Source: Urechis unicinctus
Taxonomy: Eukaryota > Annelida > Polychaeta > Xenopneusta > Urechidae
NCBI GenBank assembly: GCA_034190875.2
Contig: CM067344.1
Span: forward strand, 70,799,809 to 70,863,808
Length of the DNA stretch: 64,000 nucleotides
Direction: 5' to 3'
How positions within the stretch are numbered: the stretch's first letter is position 1; each line of letters begins with the position of its first letter. This document shows, in pieces, positions 23,541 through 34,508 of this stretch. The position numbers and the translations under genes are program-made. The notes under the pieces are model-generated. The model was not told where the DNA came from. It saw only the letters and a program-made list of their open reading frames with translations, and searched no databases.

Positions 23541-23810
23541 TCAATCTTTGGTGATTAGATAATGATACATGAAACCTGGAATCCCTAAAACCAAGGTTCT
23601 GTGGGTACGACAAGTGTAAAAGCTAACCATAGCCAAATTAAGGTGATATTTCTCTACAATTGAGACTGCGTTTGGGGATGTGAGGATGGTAATATCTTCT
23701 ACCAATTCTTTTAAGAACTCTTTAAGAAGCCGAGGCGGGAGCGGATCCAAGGCGCCGGATTTTGCTGGACATCTAAGAATAATCTTCTTAATGTATTCTG
23801 TGGTGACCAT
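23541..23810 (-). mobile_element. L2/CR1-like LINE fragment, linker before reverse transcriptase
   Basis: The minus strand is open for 89 codons. The segment VTTEYIKKIILRCPAKSG followed by ALDPLPPRLLKEFLKEL matches the pattern seen in L2/CR1-type LINEs between the endonuclease and the reverse transcriptase (a repeated acyl-Lys-Ser / Leu-Asp-Pro-hydrophobic-Pro / Leu-Leu-Lys pattern). The catalytic reverse transcriptase core is not visible; traces of open frame run on to about 23,425 in another frame. This is a short relic rather than a gene. Confidence 0.7.
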
Positions 23811-23890
23811 TGCAAATGATTCAGGGTTGTGTGTCGGCCTGGTTCTGTCATTGCTAATGCTGTACTATGTAACTGCCAATGGATGATGTG

Positions 23891-24760
23891 GGTCCCATTT
23901 GTGACTGGTGCCTGGTGGGCTTGTGGGTCACCAATTTACACATCATTTTTAAACGATAGCTTCTATATCTTAATCTATAACATTTGATTTCATAGTTAGA
24001 CTACAATCTTCCTATAGCGAGTTATAAACATATCCGTCGTGAATTTTTTGTACGGCAGTCTCGTAATTATCAGTCTTGAATGAAAACTTTAATTGCCCTC
24101 CACAGGCAAGTCTGTGGTAATAATCGTAATCGTGGAATTGGGCAAATGTTAAATGTGCCTCATGGGGGATTATGAGTCAGTTGTGTAGCTCTGTATAGAA
24201 TATATGTGGCCACATCGGTTGAACTGTTTTTCCTACTTATGGTATTGCTATTACTAGCTTAATTCCTTAGGTAGCGAATAATTTTCATAAAACATTGTAC
24301 AACTTTTTATCATCCCGCCATGGAATTATCGACGTCGCGGTATGCACTATATAGAACTAAATTCACTAACGCAGAGTATATTATCACTATCATTCGGGTA
24401 ATGGTGATCAATGAGCAGTCGATGGAAATCATTGGGTCTTAAGGGAAAATAACTTCTGGGGGCCGATATTACCATTTATCAGGCCAATCCAATATCACAA
24501 GGCCCGTTTGCTTTCCAACATTTGCCCAATCCGTCCAACATTCCCAGAGTAGTCCGTGCGACGACAAGGATCATGTTAAATAAATACTACAAGAATAGAA
24601 GCCTCGAAACAATATAACCGAACCAATGAAAATCATTATACGTTTCTAAATGATGGTGCAATAGTTATCGAGCCCATCAGTGCTTGCTGAAGGTTCGACT
24701 GCGTCGCTATTCTTATTGCTATGATTTGCGTTTCACAACAGCATAAAACAGCGGTGTCTC
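23891..24760. other. Anonymous DNA, no gene seen
   Basis: About 870 bp of unique AT-rich sequence between a LINE relic and a large AT array. No open frame above 60 codons was seen and no motif was recognised. Confidence 0.55.
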
Positions 24761-25750
<990 letters not shown>

Positions 25751-25959
25751 CACCTATATCAGGTCAAGGACCGTTCAAGGTGGTGTTCTACAACCTTTTG
25801 GAACTTGATACTTATAGTTGACTGGAAAACCTACCACATGCAATACTAGCTGAACCAGGTAATTGTTGTTGAATGGTGCGCAGCCTCCGACTCTGGTGTT
25901 TCCGTGTTGGACAACCTTAACTCTTGAGTCCCGCCAATAAGGGATATTTTACTACGCTA

Positions 25960-26855
25960 TTTTGGTAGCTCTAAGCGATATGAAAGTTGCCCTACCCAAT
26001 GAATCTACTTGGTCAGCCACTCATTACACCTTTGAAAAAAGAAAGTACCATGAACTCTATTATGAGTTCGATGTTGCCGAAAATACGGATTGAAGAGGTG
26101 GTAACCAATGTCTTGGGAAGATTCACTTCACTGACTCTGAAACAGATGAAGGACGGCCAATCATTCATTGCGTGAATTCCAACAAGTACAAAGCAGGAAG
26201 ACATGTGTTTACCAAACCAATGAACGGCTCCGTTTTCCAGGGTGGCTCGCTAAATGTAGATTACACAAAGCATGATGCTGCGGGTGCAAGTACTGCCTGG
26301 AGTACTTACATACTGGAATCTGAGGGTTTAACGGCTCCAGGTATCTCACAGGTTAATGACAGTGTTTGAGCTATTCCTGGAACTCAGGCGCAGATCAGCT
26401 CAGGGATACTAGTACAGGCACACGCCCAAAAGCAGTTTCTTGCCTATATTGAGGGAGCTATCAACTAACCAGTTGACATTCCCTCGTCTATCAGCAGGTG
26501 TCAAAACCTGCTCCAGAACGCTTCTTCAAAGGTTGATAATGTGATTTGAGAGGGCCTTTGCGTTGCTCGCCAAACATGAGCCTCGTCGTTATATAGCTGG
26601 ACACAACAACCTGATTACCATTGCGAATGAGTAACAGCAGATCGGCATCAATGCAGATGTAAACGGGGATGATGCACCTTCTAATGGAGGAAGCTTTGAC
26701 GCACAGGACCCGCCAAATGATATGGGCCGCCTGGCGGGCGCAGCGTCGGAAAGACTTGTTGCACCCACGGCTCACCCACACGAGGATGGAACAACTGCTC
26801 TTATTGCAGGCGGAATCACGATAGGCTTACTTGCGCTTTGGCTTGCTATGTATTA
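25960..26855 (+). pseudogene. Penton/minor-capsid-like gene, copy A (C-terminal part)
   Basis: Two frames carry the remains. 26,166-26,369 reads through VFQGGSLNVDYTKH and STAWSTYILES, then QVNDSV, which aligns with EAWSTFILDT and QINDSI of copy B (33.26-33.36 kb). Stops interrupt at about 26,367 and 26,466 before PVDIPSS, also shared with copy B. The 3' part (about 26,620-26,855) keeps an open frame ending in a hydrophobic stretch ALIAGGITIGLLALWLAMY then TAG, a probable C-terminal membrane anchor that copy B has lost. The N-terminal half present in copy B is missing or too decayed. Role inferred from position next to the major capsid gene in the same element. Confidence 0.75.
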
Positions 26856-26919
26856 GGTCATGGAAAATTAGGAGAAGAACTTCCTACAACCCGAAGAACG
26901 CGGCCCATATATGTTCTGC
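26840..26919. repeat. 80-bp segment repeated 2.1 kb downstream
   Basis: Starts GGCTTGCTATGTATTAGGTC at the end of the copy A capsid-like gene and runs to GTTCTGC. A 70-bp near-copy lies at 29008-29077; the two differ by a 10-bp gap and a few bases in the middle. Same orientation. Confidence 0.9.
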
Positions 26920-26953
26920 CATCTAACTAGCCACCTTTGCAGCTGACTTGAGC

Positions 26954-27090
26954 AACCATAATACGATAGAGCCAATGATCCCTGGGTGCAGAAGACGTCA
27001 CTGCTTCAGGGACTAGCTCCATGGTAGTGGCAGGCGCACTGAGAATGTGTCTGAGGGTGTTACCATTAAGATCACAAAAAACGCAGAGGC
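26954..27090 (+). pseudogene. Major capsid protein remnant, copy A, with internal deletion
   Basis: Only the two ends of the gene remain. The first 70 bp match the start of the copy B capsid gene (the GCGCAGAAGACGTCATTGTC region at 34,661); at about 27,026 the sequence jumps to the C-terminal coding end (GGTAGTGGCAGG... ACCATTAAGATCAC), equivalent to 35,610-35,670 of copy B. About 950 bp of the gene are absent. At the codon where copy B has a TAG stop (35651) this copy still has AAG, showing that the copies decayed independently. Confidence 0.8.
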
Positions 27091-27300
27091 GACAGTGTCT
27101 GGGTGCTCACTCAAAAATACTGAAGAACCTCCGGCAGCAGACTCACTGTGTGGTTCTATTTTAAACCATGCACCGTGACTCTTTTGAAGACCCCTGCTTG
27201 GGAATGATGTAATCCCAAAAAGTAAGCCAGCTACTAGCAGCGACCAAAAGCACGCAAACTACTTCTGAACAGTGATCAGCCTACCGCATATGACCTAGTC
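27091..27300 (+). pseudogene. Packaging ATPase remnant, copy A (C-terminal part)
   Basis: Begins abruptly at GTGTCTGGGTGCTCACTCAA, equivalent to copy B 36,101, and continues to KLLLNSDQPTAYD, which aligns with KLLLKTDQPTAYA of copy B. The Walker A and B segments are missing: the preceding base belongs to the capsid gene, so a deletion fused capsid 3' end to ATPase 3' end. Several stops and frame changes are present. Confidence 0.8.
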
Positions 27301-27304
27301 AGGT

Positions 27305-27790
27305 ATGGTGTCGTTTCCGACTATATACCAGTTGTCTTACACAGCTATTAGACCTCGAAAGTATATATTACAAACAGCACGCAGTATAGATCCTGAAAGC
27401 ATCATTGATCAACTCCTTGCAGAGTGTCCTCCCGACTCTCTGACTCTATCTGAGCTGACGTACCCAAAGCGGATATGTTTGTTTCAAAAACTACCTCACA
27501 CTAGAGATGGGCTTGCTGCTGTCATAGCAGGTGGTCAGGTTCGTCAGTACATGGGTGCGCATTCCGGTGGACAATTGACCAGGTTAGAATAATGACGAAA
27601 TCACCAAGTTATATGTGAGAATCAAGGCACGACTAGGTGCTAGCATGACGGGAAAGTTTGGGCAGGCGACTCCACAGCTGTCCTCAGTTGTTGCCGGTTT
27701 GATTCGTCCAATCCTGCCAGAAAACAGAGCAAACTAGTTGAAGACTTTGAAGCAACGAACACACCACTAGCGGCAGAGACAACAAATTAA
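27305..27790 (+). pseudogene. IAGGQ gene, copy A
   Basis: Open from 27305 to 27592. Its first part contains ESIIDQLLAECPPDS, matching SIIDKLLEQD of the small frame at 36.4 kb in copy B; the later part GLAAVIAGGQVRQYMG matches LAAVIAGGQARQYLG of copy B (36,510). After the stop the similarity continues in another frame (EITKLYVRIKARLGASMT). A deletion or fusion has joined two neighbouring genes in one frame. Function is unknown. Confidence 0.7.
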
Positions 27791-27843
27791 CTGGGCTTGA
27801 TGGGCTCGGCTAAGGCAGTAGAGAACCTACAATGACTAGTGAA

Positions 27844-27870
27844 CCCCCCCCCCCCCCAAAAAAAAAAAAA
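27844..27870 (+). repeat. C14-A13 homopolymer junction
   Basis: Fourteen C (27844-27857) followed at once by thirteen A (27858-27870). It sits between the IAGGQ gene and the NKLL gene remnants of copy A, at the place where copy B has a 22-bp tandem repeat and spacer. The A-run could mark a retroposed or end-joined piece; it could also be a homopolymer assembly artefact. Confidence 0.85.
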
Positions 27871-28030
27871 CGCTAAAAGGATTGCTGCTGTGTGGAACGG
27901 CCAATCGGAATAAGCTTCTGACAGAGCTCCGTGAGGCAAAGGCCAGTGACAAGATAATTGCTGTGGTAGAAAAACCTACGGTCATGAAAAGCCCTAATCA
28001 TGGGCTGGGAAGCGAGCTAAGCAACTAGAC
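27861..28030 (+). pseudogene. NKLL gene remnant, copy A
   Basis: An open frame from the A-run to a TAG near 28,029 includes NRNKLLTELREAKASDK, aligning with SQNKLLRELREAKFV of the copy B gene at 37,100-37,145. The membrane segment seen in copy B is not recognisable here. Function unknown. Confidence 0.6.
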
Positions 28031-28053
28031 TTCATCAATCCTTACCTTCATAT

Positions 28054-28215
28054 CTGATTACAGGCAAATCCACTGACCCACTACACACTGAGCTCCAGCT
28101 TTCAGACTTTTATGTGCCCTCAGATGGGTCAAAAGAGCGTGAGGTGACGTTTGTTATTCTGGGTATGTCTAGGACTGGACGTGTCGCGTAGAGGTTTGCT
28201 AAGTGGTTGACGTAG
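28054..28215 (+). pseudogene. Remnant of the gene preceding integrase, copy A
   Basis: Frame reads LITGKSTDPL, LQLSDFYVPSDGSKEREVTF, then a short hydrophobic tail, with TAG at 28189 and 28213. It aligns with LITNKTVDSL and DFYEREVAF in copy B (37,850-37,935). This copy keeps the gene end separate from integrase, whereas copy B has lost bases between them. Confidence 0.65.
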
Positions 28216-28249
28216 GTCAGTGGCAATTTGGAGACGCACGGCTCGTCGC

Positions 28250-28590
28250 ATGCAAACCATCTACTATAGTCCTAAAGGCTATTTGAGAGGTATTACAGCT
28301 TGAAGCAGCCGCGGGGGCTTCTGAGGAAGTTGCCAGCAAGCTACATGGAAAATCTACCTGCAAATCATGAAACACATGTCCAGGCCAAACTTTTATGTGT
28401 CAGGGCCTAATGAGGTTCACCAAGCCGATCTCTTGTTTCTTCCTCATGATGTCCTAGGGACAGTTAAACGTCAGACTTACAAGTATGCCCTCACAGAAGA
28501 GGACGTGGCCTCACGCGCTACAAAGCAGCGTAGCCATTGACTATAAAACAGACCACAGAGATTTCAATTGCAATTGAAAGAATTAACAAG
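28250..28590 (+). pseudogene. Integrase N-terminal remnant, copy A
   Basis: Starts ATGCAAACCATCTACTATAG, equivalent to the copy B integrase start at 38003, and follows it through GTTCACCAAGCCGATCTC (the first catalytic Asp region) to the ERINK segment (copy B ERIYK). Small deletions and stops break the frame repeatedly. Everything after the first third of the catalytic core is missing, so this copy could not integrate DNA. Confidence 0.8.
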
Positions 28591-28599
28591 CCAGAACCA

Positions 28600-30790
28600 A
28601 TGCATTTGTGTTGAATTGCATATGAAATATGATTTTGGGGTGTAAACTGAACGAGTCGATGCAGATTGAATGGCTTTGAATTTGTTGGCCTCTGACAAAT
28701 TATAAAACGCTCTTTAATGCTCTTTGGAGCCAAGCAGTAATTCGTGTGTGAACCTAGGTCAACCGGAAATGACGCATGCGAACCCAGGTTCAGCCTCTCA
28801 AATCAGCTTTCATAGGAATCATGTTGTTCACCGTGAATTTATGACTTGTTCAGCCATGCCGAAGCTCTGTGTGGCCGCGAATGGTTCAAAAATTTCTGCA
28901 TGAAGCGTTCGATTATTCTGGTTACCTCAGGAGGAGAAATTGCGTAAGCAATTGATATATCAAATGTGGCGTAAAAGGGCAGATTGGCCGTTTTTGTGTA
29001 GCGTCTAGGCTTGCTATGTATTAGGTCATGGAAAATTAGGAGAAGAACCCGGCGACTAAGGCCCATATATGTTCTGCATTTTGGGCATGGATGTTTTCAC
29101 CGGGAATCACAGTGAGAGATGCACTCGGGTATGTATACAAATGTTCCAGAAATAATCTCCAAAATGCTGTTTGTACTATATTCACGAGAGGTTACACTGA
29201 CTAGCCCCAAGCCAGGAAGTCTAAGCAGTGGAGAAAAAGGAGCACCAAAAGGTGAGCTGACGTGGTATGGTAATGAATCAAACATAATATGGTTTACTTA
29301 GTTAGGTAATGACACCACTACCCTCAACAACCCTAGCAATGACAATAACAGGTGTATAAATAAATGTTTGGAAATCCATTCCTTTTGAAAGCATCGGCGG
29401 AATAAAATCAACTAAGCTAATCCTGTTATCACTGCTTATAACATAATAAAACATGGTACCCACAATCCCTTGACCAGTATAGCTGCTCGGATTAGCACAT
29501 TCAGGTTTGATGTTTACTTTTTCCATAATTTTGTTCGATAAGCAACAACTTTGTGCTTACTTTCAGGTTCTGGAAACATTGTTGTGTGACTTGCCTCTCC
29601 AGGACAGGAAAAAGAGAATGACTGTGGTCCTGCTCTGGTGATCTTTAAATATCCTCCATTTGGATGCTTGATATTTTTCTATAATTTGTAATAAGATCTG
29701 GCGAATGCGAGGCATTGTTAACCGTCTGAAGTGCAGTGTACTGTCAAACCCCACTGGAGATGGACAGCTTGTATTGGACAAGTGGCTCTCAATCCTCGAT
29801 CACATTAAGAATATCAATTCTAGGATCGGTGGTCTGTTCCAGTCATGTGTTTATTAGCCTTCGACTGGTCGAGAGCAATGGAAAGTGTAGATCAAGCTAG
29901 GTGATGCAAAATTTCGTTTTAGCTATAAAGACCAAGAAACATAAAAAACCATTAAAGCTAGATTGCTCTTTTTGTCCTTAGATACGATTGTGCGATAGAA
30001 TTGGGGAAAACTTTCACCAACAGGATGTTGCGTAAAGACATCATGATACTATCAAGTAATGCCCAGACCTCCATAATAGAAGCTTTCCACGGTTTTCTAA
30101 ACTCCCCTTTTATACGAAAATTATAGTTTGTACTTTCAAATCAACAACTAGCATATATATATATACAAAGCAGGCTATGTAGAAGTATTTTTAGCGTCAA
30201 CTATCAGCATATTTAAAGCCAGTGATATAAATGATAAGTATATGAAAGCAAGAGAAATCCCACCCAATCGGAGCTCCACATTCTATGCCTCAGAAAAACG
30301 CCAAACAGTCTATAAGTTCTGTTCGCGCTTCTCTAAGTGTTAGTGTCATCCGCATATCCCACATTAATGTGTTCTGGATAACTTATGACATACAGGATAG
30401 TCTGGGGATCCGATTTCTCTTTCCAAGCTTATGGTAGCACTATTGGAGAAACTGCCTGTATCCAGTGTAAAGTTTCCAGCTGTAAATGTATATATATAAT
30501 GTTATACTCGTGTAAACACCTTTTTAGGTGCTCTATGTATGGATAATTCAGTCTGAGAAAAATCATTAATTTACAACTTGGTGTTTGTTGTCGGTCAATA
30601 CTTACTTGGTTTTCGTGTATGGGCTATAATGCTGCTGGTAGTCATTGCAAGCCGTTCCAACGGCTATTCATGAAGACATACAGCATTAAAATTTGGATGC
30701 TGGGTCACACATTTAATTTCTGGTAAATTTGCCATTTACCATCACTTTCTACTCCTCACAGCAGACGCGCGCTGCCAGTGGGCCTGTCTG
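28600..30790. other. Unassigned DNA between Polinton pieces
   Basis: No recognised gene. Minus-strand frames of 60 to 75 codons occur at 29066-28839, 29285-29097, 29526-29302 and 29781-29563; together they make the minus strand unusually open, but no domain is recognisable. The segment 29008-29077 duplicates the end of the copy A capsid-like gene, so some of this DNA is probably further decayed Polinton. Confidence 0.4.
29008..29077. repeat. Second copy of the 26.84-kb segment
   Basis: Near-identical to 26840-26919 apart from a 10-bp gap and a few substitutions in the middle, same orientation. Because the first copy spans the end of a Polinton capsid-like gene, this piece is Polinton-derived. 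Confidence 0.9.
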
Positions 30791-30799
30791 AACAGCCTC

Positions 30800-31060
30800 C
30801 ACCTTGCTCCAGATGCACAAGTCTATGCATGATGATTGGACAGGCTGCTGTGCAAGTTGACATACCGCAGGGAAAGAAGAACATAACTTCCTTCCAGAAT
30901 TGAAACAAGCAGATGGCTTTGCCTTATGCTATCTACACCGTGAAGCTTGCGGGTCCTGCATCTGATCCTACCAAGAGCAACACTCTGATGATAGAGGAAA
31001 TAAACCATGCGGTTACGGCTATGTAGTTGTCTGATGCGATGATGAGACCGAACACCCTTT
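30800..31060 (+). pseudogene. Polinton-type DNA polymerase B, N-terminal scrap
   Basis: One plus-strand frame reads [20 protein letters not shown] then a stop and [11 protein letters not shown], matching GQTAVRVDMSEEGNNILSFQ and QKQHPAPY of the copy B polymerase. The frame goes on with SDPTKSNT; after a frame change, CGYGYVVV follows before the sequence runs into an (AT)n array at 31,061. These are residues ahead of and within the exonuclease region of protein-primed type B polymerases. The scrap is on the plus strand while the copy B polymerase is on the minus strand, so it belongs to another insertion or an inverted piece. Confidence 0.7.
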
Positions 31061-31192
<132 letters not shown>

Positions 31193-31340
31193 TTTCACAA
31201 AGAAGCAGTTCTTTCATGGTATGAACATGATGCGCAGTGAAGGTCACAATATATATGGCCAGCGTGTTAACAATGTGTCACTCTTGCAAAAATCGAAGTC
31301 CGGTATAAGCCATTATTGAATGTGCAGTATTGATAAGCAG

Positions 31341-31618
31341 ATATATAGATATATATATATATATATATATATAGATATATATATATAGATATATATATAG
31401 ATAGATATAGAGAGAGAGATATATATATATAGAGAGATGATAGATAGAGATATAGAGAGATAGAGAGAGAGATCTATAGAGATATATCTAGATAGAGAGA
31501 TCTATATATATATAGATATATATCTATGATATATATATATATAGATATATACTATATATCTAATATATATAGATACGATATCTCTATATATATATATATA
31601 TATATCTATATATATATA

Positions 31619-31651
<33 letters not shown>
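31341..31651. repeat. AT / GATA / GAGA compound array
   Basis: About 310 bp mixing (AT)n with AGATAGAGAGAG-type purine units and their complements (TCTATATATC), giving several self-complementary stretches. Confidence 0.95.
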
Positions 31652-31653
<2 letters not shown>

Positions 31654-32617
31654 GAAACGAATATTTTCATAGATTTCTTCGACCGTCAACGTTCAATTTC
31701 AACAGTACCTACATGCGCTCATGCATTACCGAAATTAAATATTCTTGTTGCTTTGTTGAATCTCATCTCACTCTTCCACCAAGACCTACGGCGAATATGA
31801 ATTGGCTCTAAAGTGCCAAGCGTTGTAAGCTGAAGGTCGTTCCCTTTTTCATCGCAATATTGGGGTGCATAGCATTTTCCAGAATACTACGCAAATTCGC
31901 ACCCTAGAATAACTCAGCTGACTGACACACATTGCAAGAGTGAGAGAGGAAGAGAGAACGCACATCCATTGACAAGCGACGGCTAAACAAAAGCGGTAGA
32001 GAACTTAATTATGCCGCATATAGGAAGTTATATTAGTCTTCATGCGTGTGTGCTTGAGAAATATTTACAATGAATAATAAGGGACGCATATGAATTTATC
32101 ATCACATGTCAGAGGACATAAATTCTGCTTTTACCTAAACCCTCTTTTTTTGTTTGACTCACGACACTCTGAACAAAACACAACGATCTATAGGTCAAAA
32201 CGAAAATGATTTGGTAACGCGTGGCGAAATGAGTTTACTGCACACCTATATTTTTTGTACATAGCACCATATTTTTCAATTTCTTTCTCACGGTACCAGC
32301 GCCCGCACCAGACGACAACCCCATACGAATGATATTACTATTGGATAACATGGTATATCCACAACTTAAGTCTATATTCTCCAAAGTAAGCCCTAGAGTT
32401 GTAAATTCATCCTGAAATTCCAGAGACAAGGGGACAAAATGACTCCTTTTCCTGTAGAAATTTGCCTCGTTCTAATGGACACATATGATTCAGTGTTATA
32501 CCAACCGACAGTATACGTGATTGACCTACGCAAAGGTCACCCGCACTATTTTCAATAGCATTTTGCAGCGACACAGCCTTTAGTTTCAATAGAAAAGCTA
32601 CATATAAAACGGGCGGG
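31652..32617. other. Leader before Polinton copy B, unassigned
   Basis: No gene recognised. The minus strand is open in two overlapping frames, 32652-32407 (81 codons) and 32429-32235 (64 codons), which together could be one frameshifted frame running away from the capsid-like gene and overlapping its first 35 bases. I recognise no family. It might be a decayed Polinton gene or a shadow. Terminal inverted repeats of the element were looked for here and not identified. Confidence 0.35.
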
Positions 32618-33570
32618 ATGTATCCAGCCGTTTCGGCGGGAGATAAACTCACCCGACAAACAATTCAAGTCGTTCACAATGGCGGTACATTCACAGCAAA
32701 GTGTCCTGATCTATTCAGTAACTATCAGGTGCCGCCGGTAACAGCGGACAAAGTGGTAAAAGACTGGTTGACAAATCCAATGCAGTTTTGGCAGAACCAG
32801 TTAAACTTTGCAGTGTGGTGTGCAACAGCCGGCTGTGGCGTCTCATCCCACGATCACCTCGAGGCTGGGATTCCACTCGTGAAAGCTCTCTACACCTTTC
32901 ACCTTTATTACACAGTGCGTCCCTATTGGCCGAACTACAAGCGCCTCTACCTCAGAATTATGCCTATGACCCCTATAACAATACATATGACAAGAGGGCA
33001 TATGAGAGACTCTGCACTAACTTTGGTGTTCAACCAAACACTGACTGGCGCCAGAAGGCAACCGTAGCTAATAGTGGCCTTGGTATCTTATATGCACATG
33101 ATGTGTATGGTTACGGGAGTGTCGTCAAGGTTGCTGGTCGAAACGTTCGTTATGACCCTACACGGATGGCCTTTGAGGCGGAAAAGGATACAAAGCCAGG
33201 TTTTGCCCACAATCCTTTCAGGAGAAAATGGGTGTTGTTCTACATCTAGCACAGGGACCTGAAGCAGACGAGGCTTGGAGTACCTTCATACTGGACACTT
33301 TTGAGGGCTTTACACAGACCGGCGTTGAGCAAATTAACGACAGCATTAGGACTTATGTCTGGGCCATTCTTAGTGCTCAGGCGCAGACCCGCTCAAAGAT
33401 ACTAGGTGTTGGCACGACCTTTGATGCTCAAAAGCAATTTCAGGCTAACAATTCCCCAGTGGACATTCCGTCATCCAGAATGCTTCCTGAAAGGTTGATC
33501 ATGTGTTTGGAACGGGCCTTTACATGGCTCCGTCGGACATGAGCCTCACCATTGGAAACGTTGCTCGTTA
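32618..33570 (+). pseudogene. Penton/minor-capsid-like protein, copy B
   Basis: The ATG at 32618 opens a frame with WLTNPMQFWQNQLNFAVWCA near residue 50, a block I associate with a conserved Polinton structural protein next to the major capsid gene. The frame shifts near 32,930 (to LPQNYAYDPYNNTYDKRAYE and NTDWRQ), again near 33,220 (to EADEAWSTFILDT and QINDSIRTYVWAILSAQAQT, then PVDIPSS) and again near 33,515. At about 33,565 similarity ends inside the 3' end of the antisense coiled-coil gene, and the membrane anchor seen in copy A is missing. Probable vertex or minor capsid protein of the virion; the family assignment rests on position and remembered resemblance, not on a search. Confidence 0.75.
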
Positions 33571-34503
33571 AGAAGTCTGTTGATCGTTTCCCTGATGCGG
33601 TTTATTTTGGTTCGCAGACGTTCACGGTTTACAGAGGCAGCCTCAACACAGAAACGCCGCAGGTCCTGCAGCTCTGCAAGATCATTTCCTTGGAATCTCT
33701 ATGCTCGACTATCACCCCTCCCTTCCTCTTCCAGGCTTGCCATTTTAGCTTCCCGCTGGTCTATATCCCTTTCTATATCAGTTATCTTAGCTAGATTATT
33801 GACCAGCTCACCCCTCTGGGTCTGCATAGCCTTGTCAAGCCCCATAAGCTCTCTGAGTGGTAGTTCGTTGTCTGTTTGTGTACCTAGGTCTTCTATGGCG
33901 TTATGAACGCCCACTATGAAGCTTGCTTCTTCCACACCACCTTGCTCTGTCATGGCTTCGGGGCTGCTCATTTCTAACTTCTCTGGAAGTGCAGCTTCCG
34001 CTTTAGCAGCAGCTTGGTCAACGCCTTATAGGGTTTTTGCTGCCTTTGTGGATAATTCAGGGGTCACTCTAAGAGCCCGAGGAAGCTGTGTACCACCGGA
34101 AGACTATGAGAGAGGAATTTGTTGGGATTGCTCTTCCATGTCAGAAGGTTCCAGTGTCAGCCCATTTAACCCAAAGGTCACCTCCTTTATACGATCTAAA
34201 CTCCAGAGGGGCCTGCAGCCCATGCTTAGAAACTGCCTTCTTCCACCTCGTAACTAAGACTTCTGTTTCTTCTTTAGATCCCACCTGATCTTCTGTTAAC
34301 CCAGCAGGCATTTCAGTAATAGCTTATGTTGGACTAGTCGTACTCAAAGTATCTAAATCTTCGTCAATCAGGTAAGTCTCCTTATCATCAAAGTTAGTCT
34401 CATTCCTCTCCCCTTCCATAGCCCCCTCCTCTTCTGGGTCGTCAAATGCTGGGTTATCAAAGTCCGTGTCATGTGTGTTAAAGATATAATTGTAGTTAAG
34501 CAT
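33546..34503 (-). pseudogene. Antisense acidic / coiled-coil Polinton gene
   Basis: On the minus strand an ATG at 34503 starts MLNYNYIFNTHDTDFDNPAF, a very acidic N-terminus (PEEEGAM, IDEDLDTL). The frame is interrupted by TAA at 34324, changes frame near 34,180, continues through LTLEPSDMEEQSQQ with TAG at 34104, TAA at 34026, an Ala/Glu/Lys-rich segment, then a long heptad-rich helix (ELVNNLAKITDIERDIDQRE) with TAG at 33699, and ends at TGA 33546 after RTKINRIRETINRLLNE. That is about 319 codons. The uninterrupted 273-bp part (33971-33699) is only its middle. All stops sit in one frame on each side of a single frameshift, as expected for a real decayed gene. Likely a structural or scaffold protein; no family known to me. 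Confidence 0.7.
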
Positions 34504-34508
34504 TCAAC

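Larger units (their letters stand above)
25960..28590 (+). mobile_element. Polinton/Maverick copy A, heavily deleted relic
   Basis: Scraps of the same genes as copy B (32.6-40.8 kb) lie here in the same orientation and the same relative order: penton-like capsid gene, major capsid, packaging ATPase, the IAGGQ gene, the NKLL gene, the gene ahead of integrase, and integrase N-terminus. Nucleotide similarity to copy B is evident in blocks (for example the 3' end of the ATPase and the integrase start). Many stops and several internal deletions are present. Polintons are large virus-like transposons that encode capsid, packaging, integrase and protein-primed polymerase. Terminal inverted repeats were not found, so the ends are only the limits of visible similarity. 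Confidence 0.9.

Noticed and set aside
31652..32617. Terminal inverted repeat of Polinton copy B
   Set aside because: No matching inverted sequence was found by eye near 40.8 kb, where the element is truncated; ends left undefined.
33552..34257. Plus-strand frames of 66 to 113 codons
   Set aside because: They lie opposite the antisense coiled-coil gene and show only Ser/Leu-rich composition typical of a complement strand.
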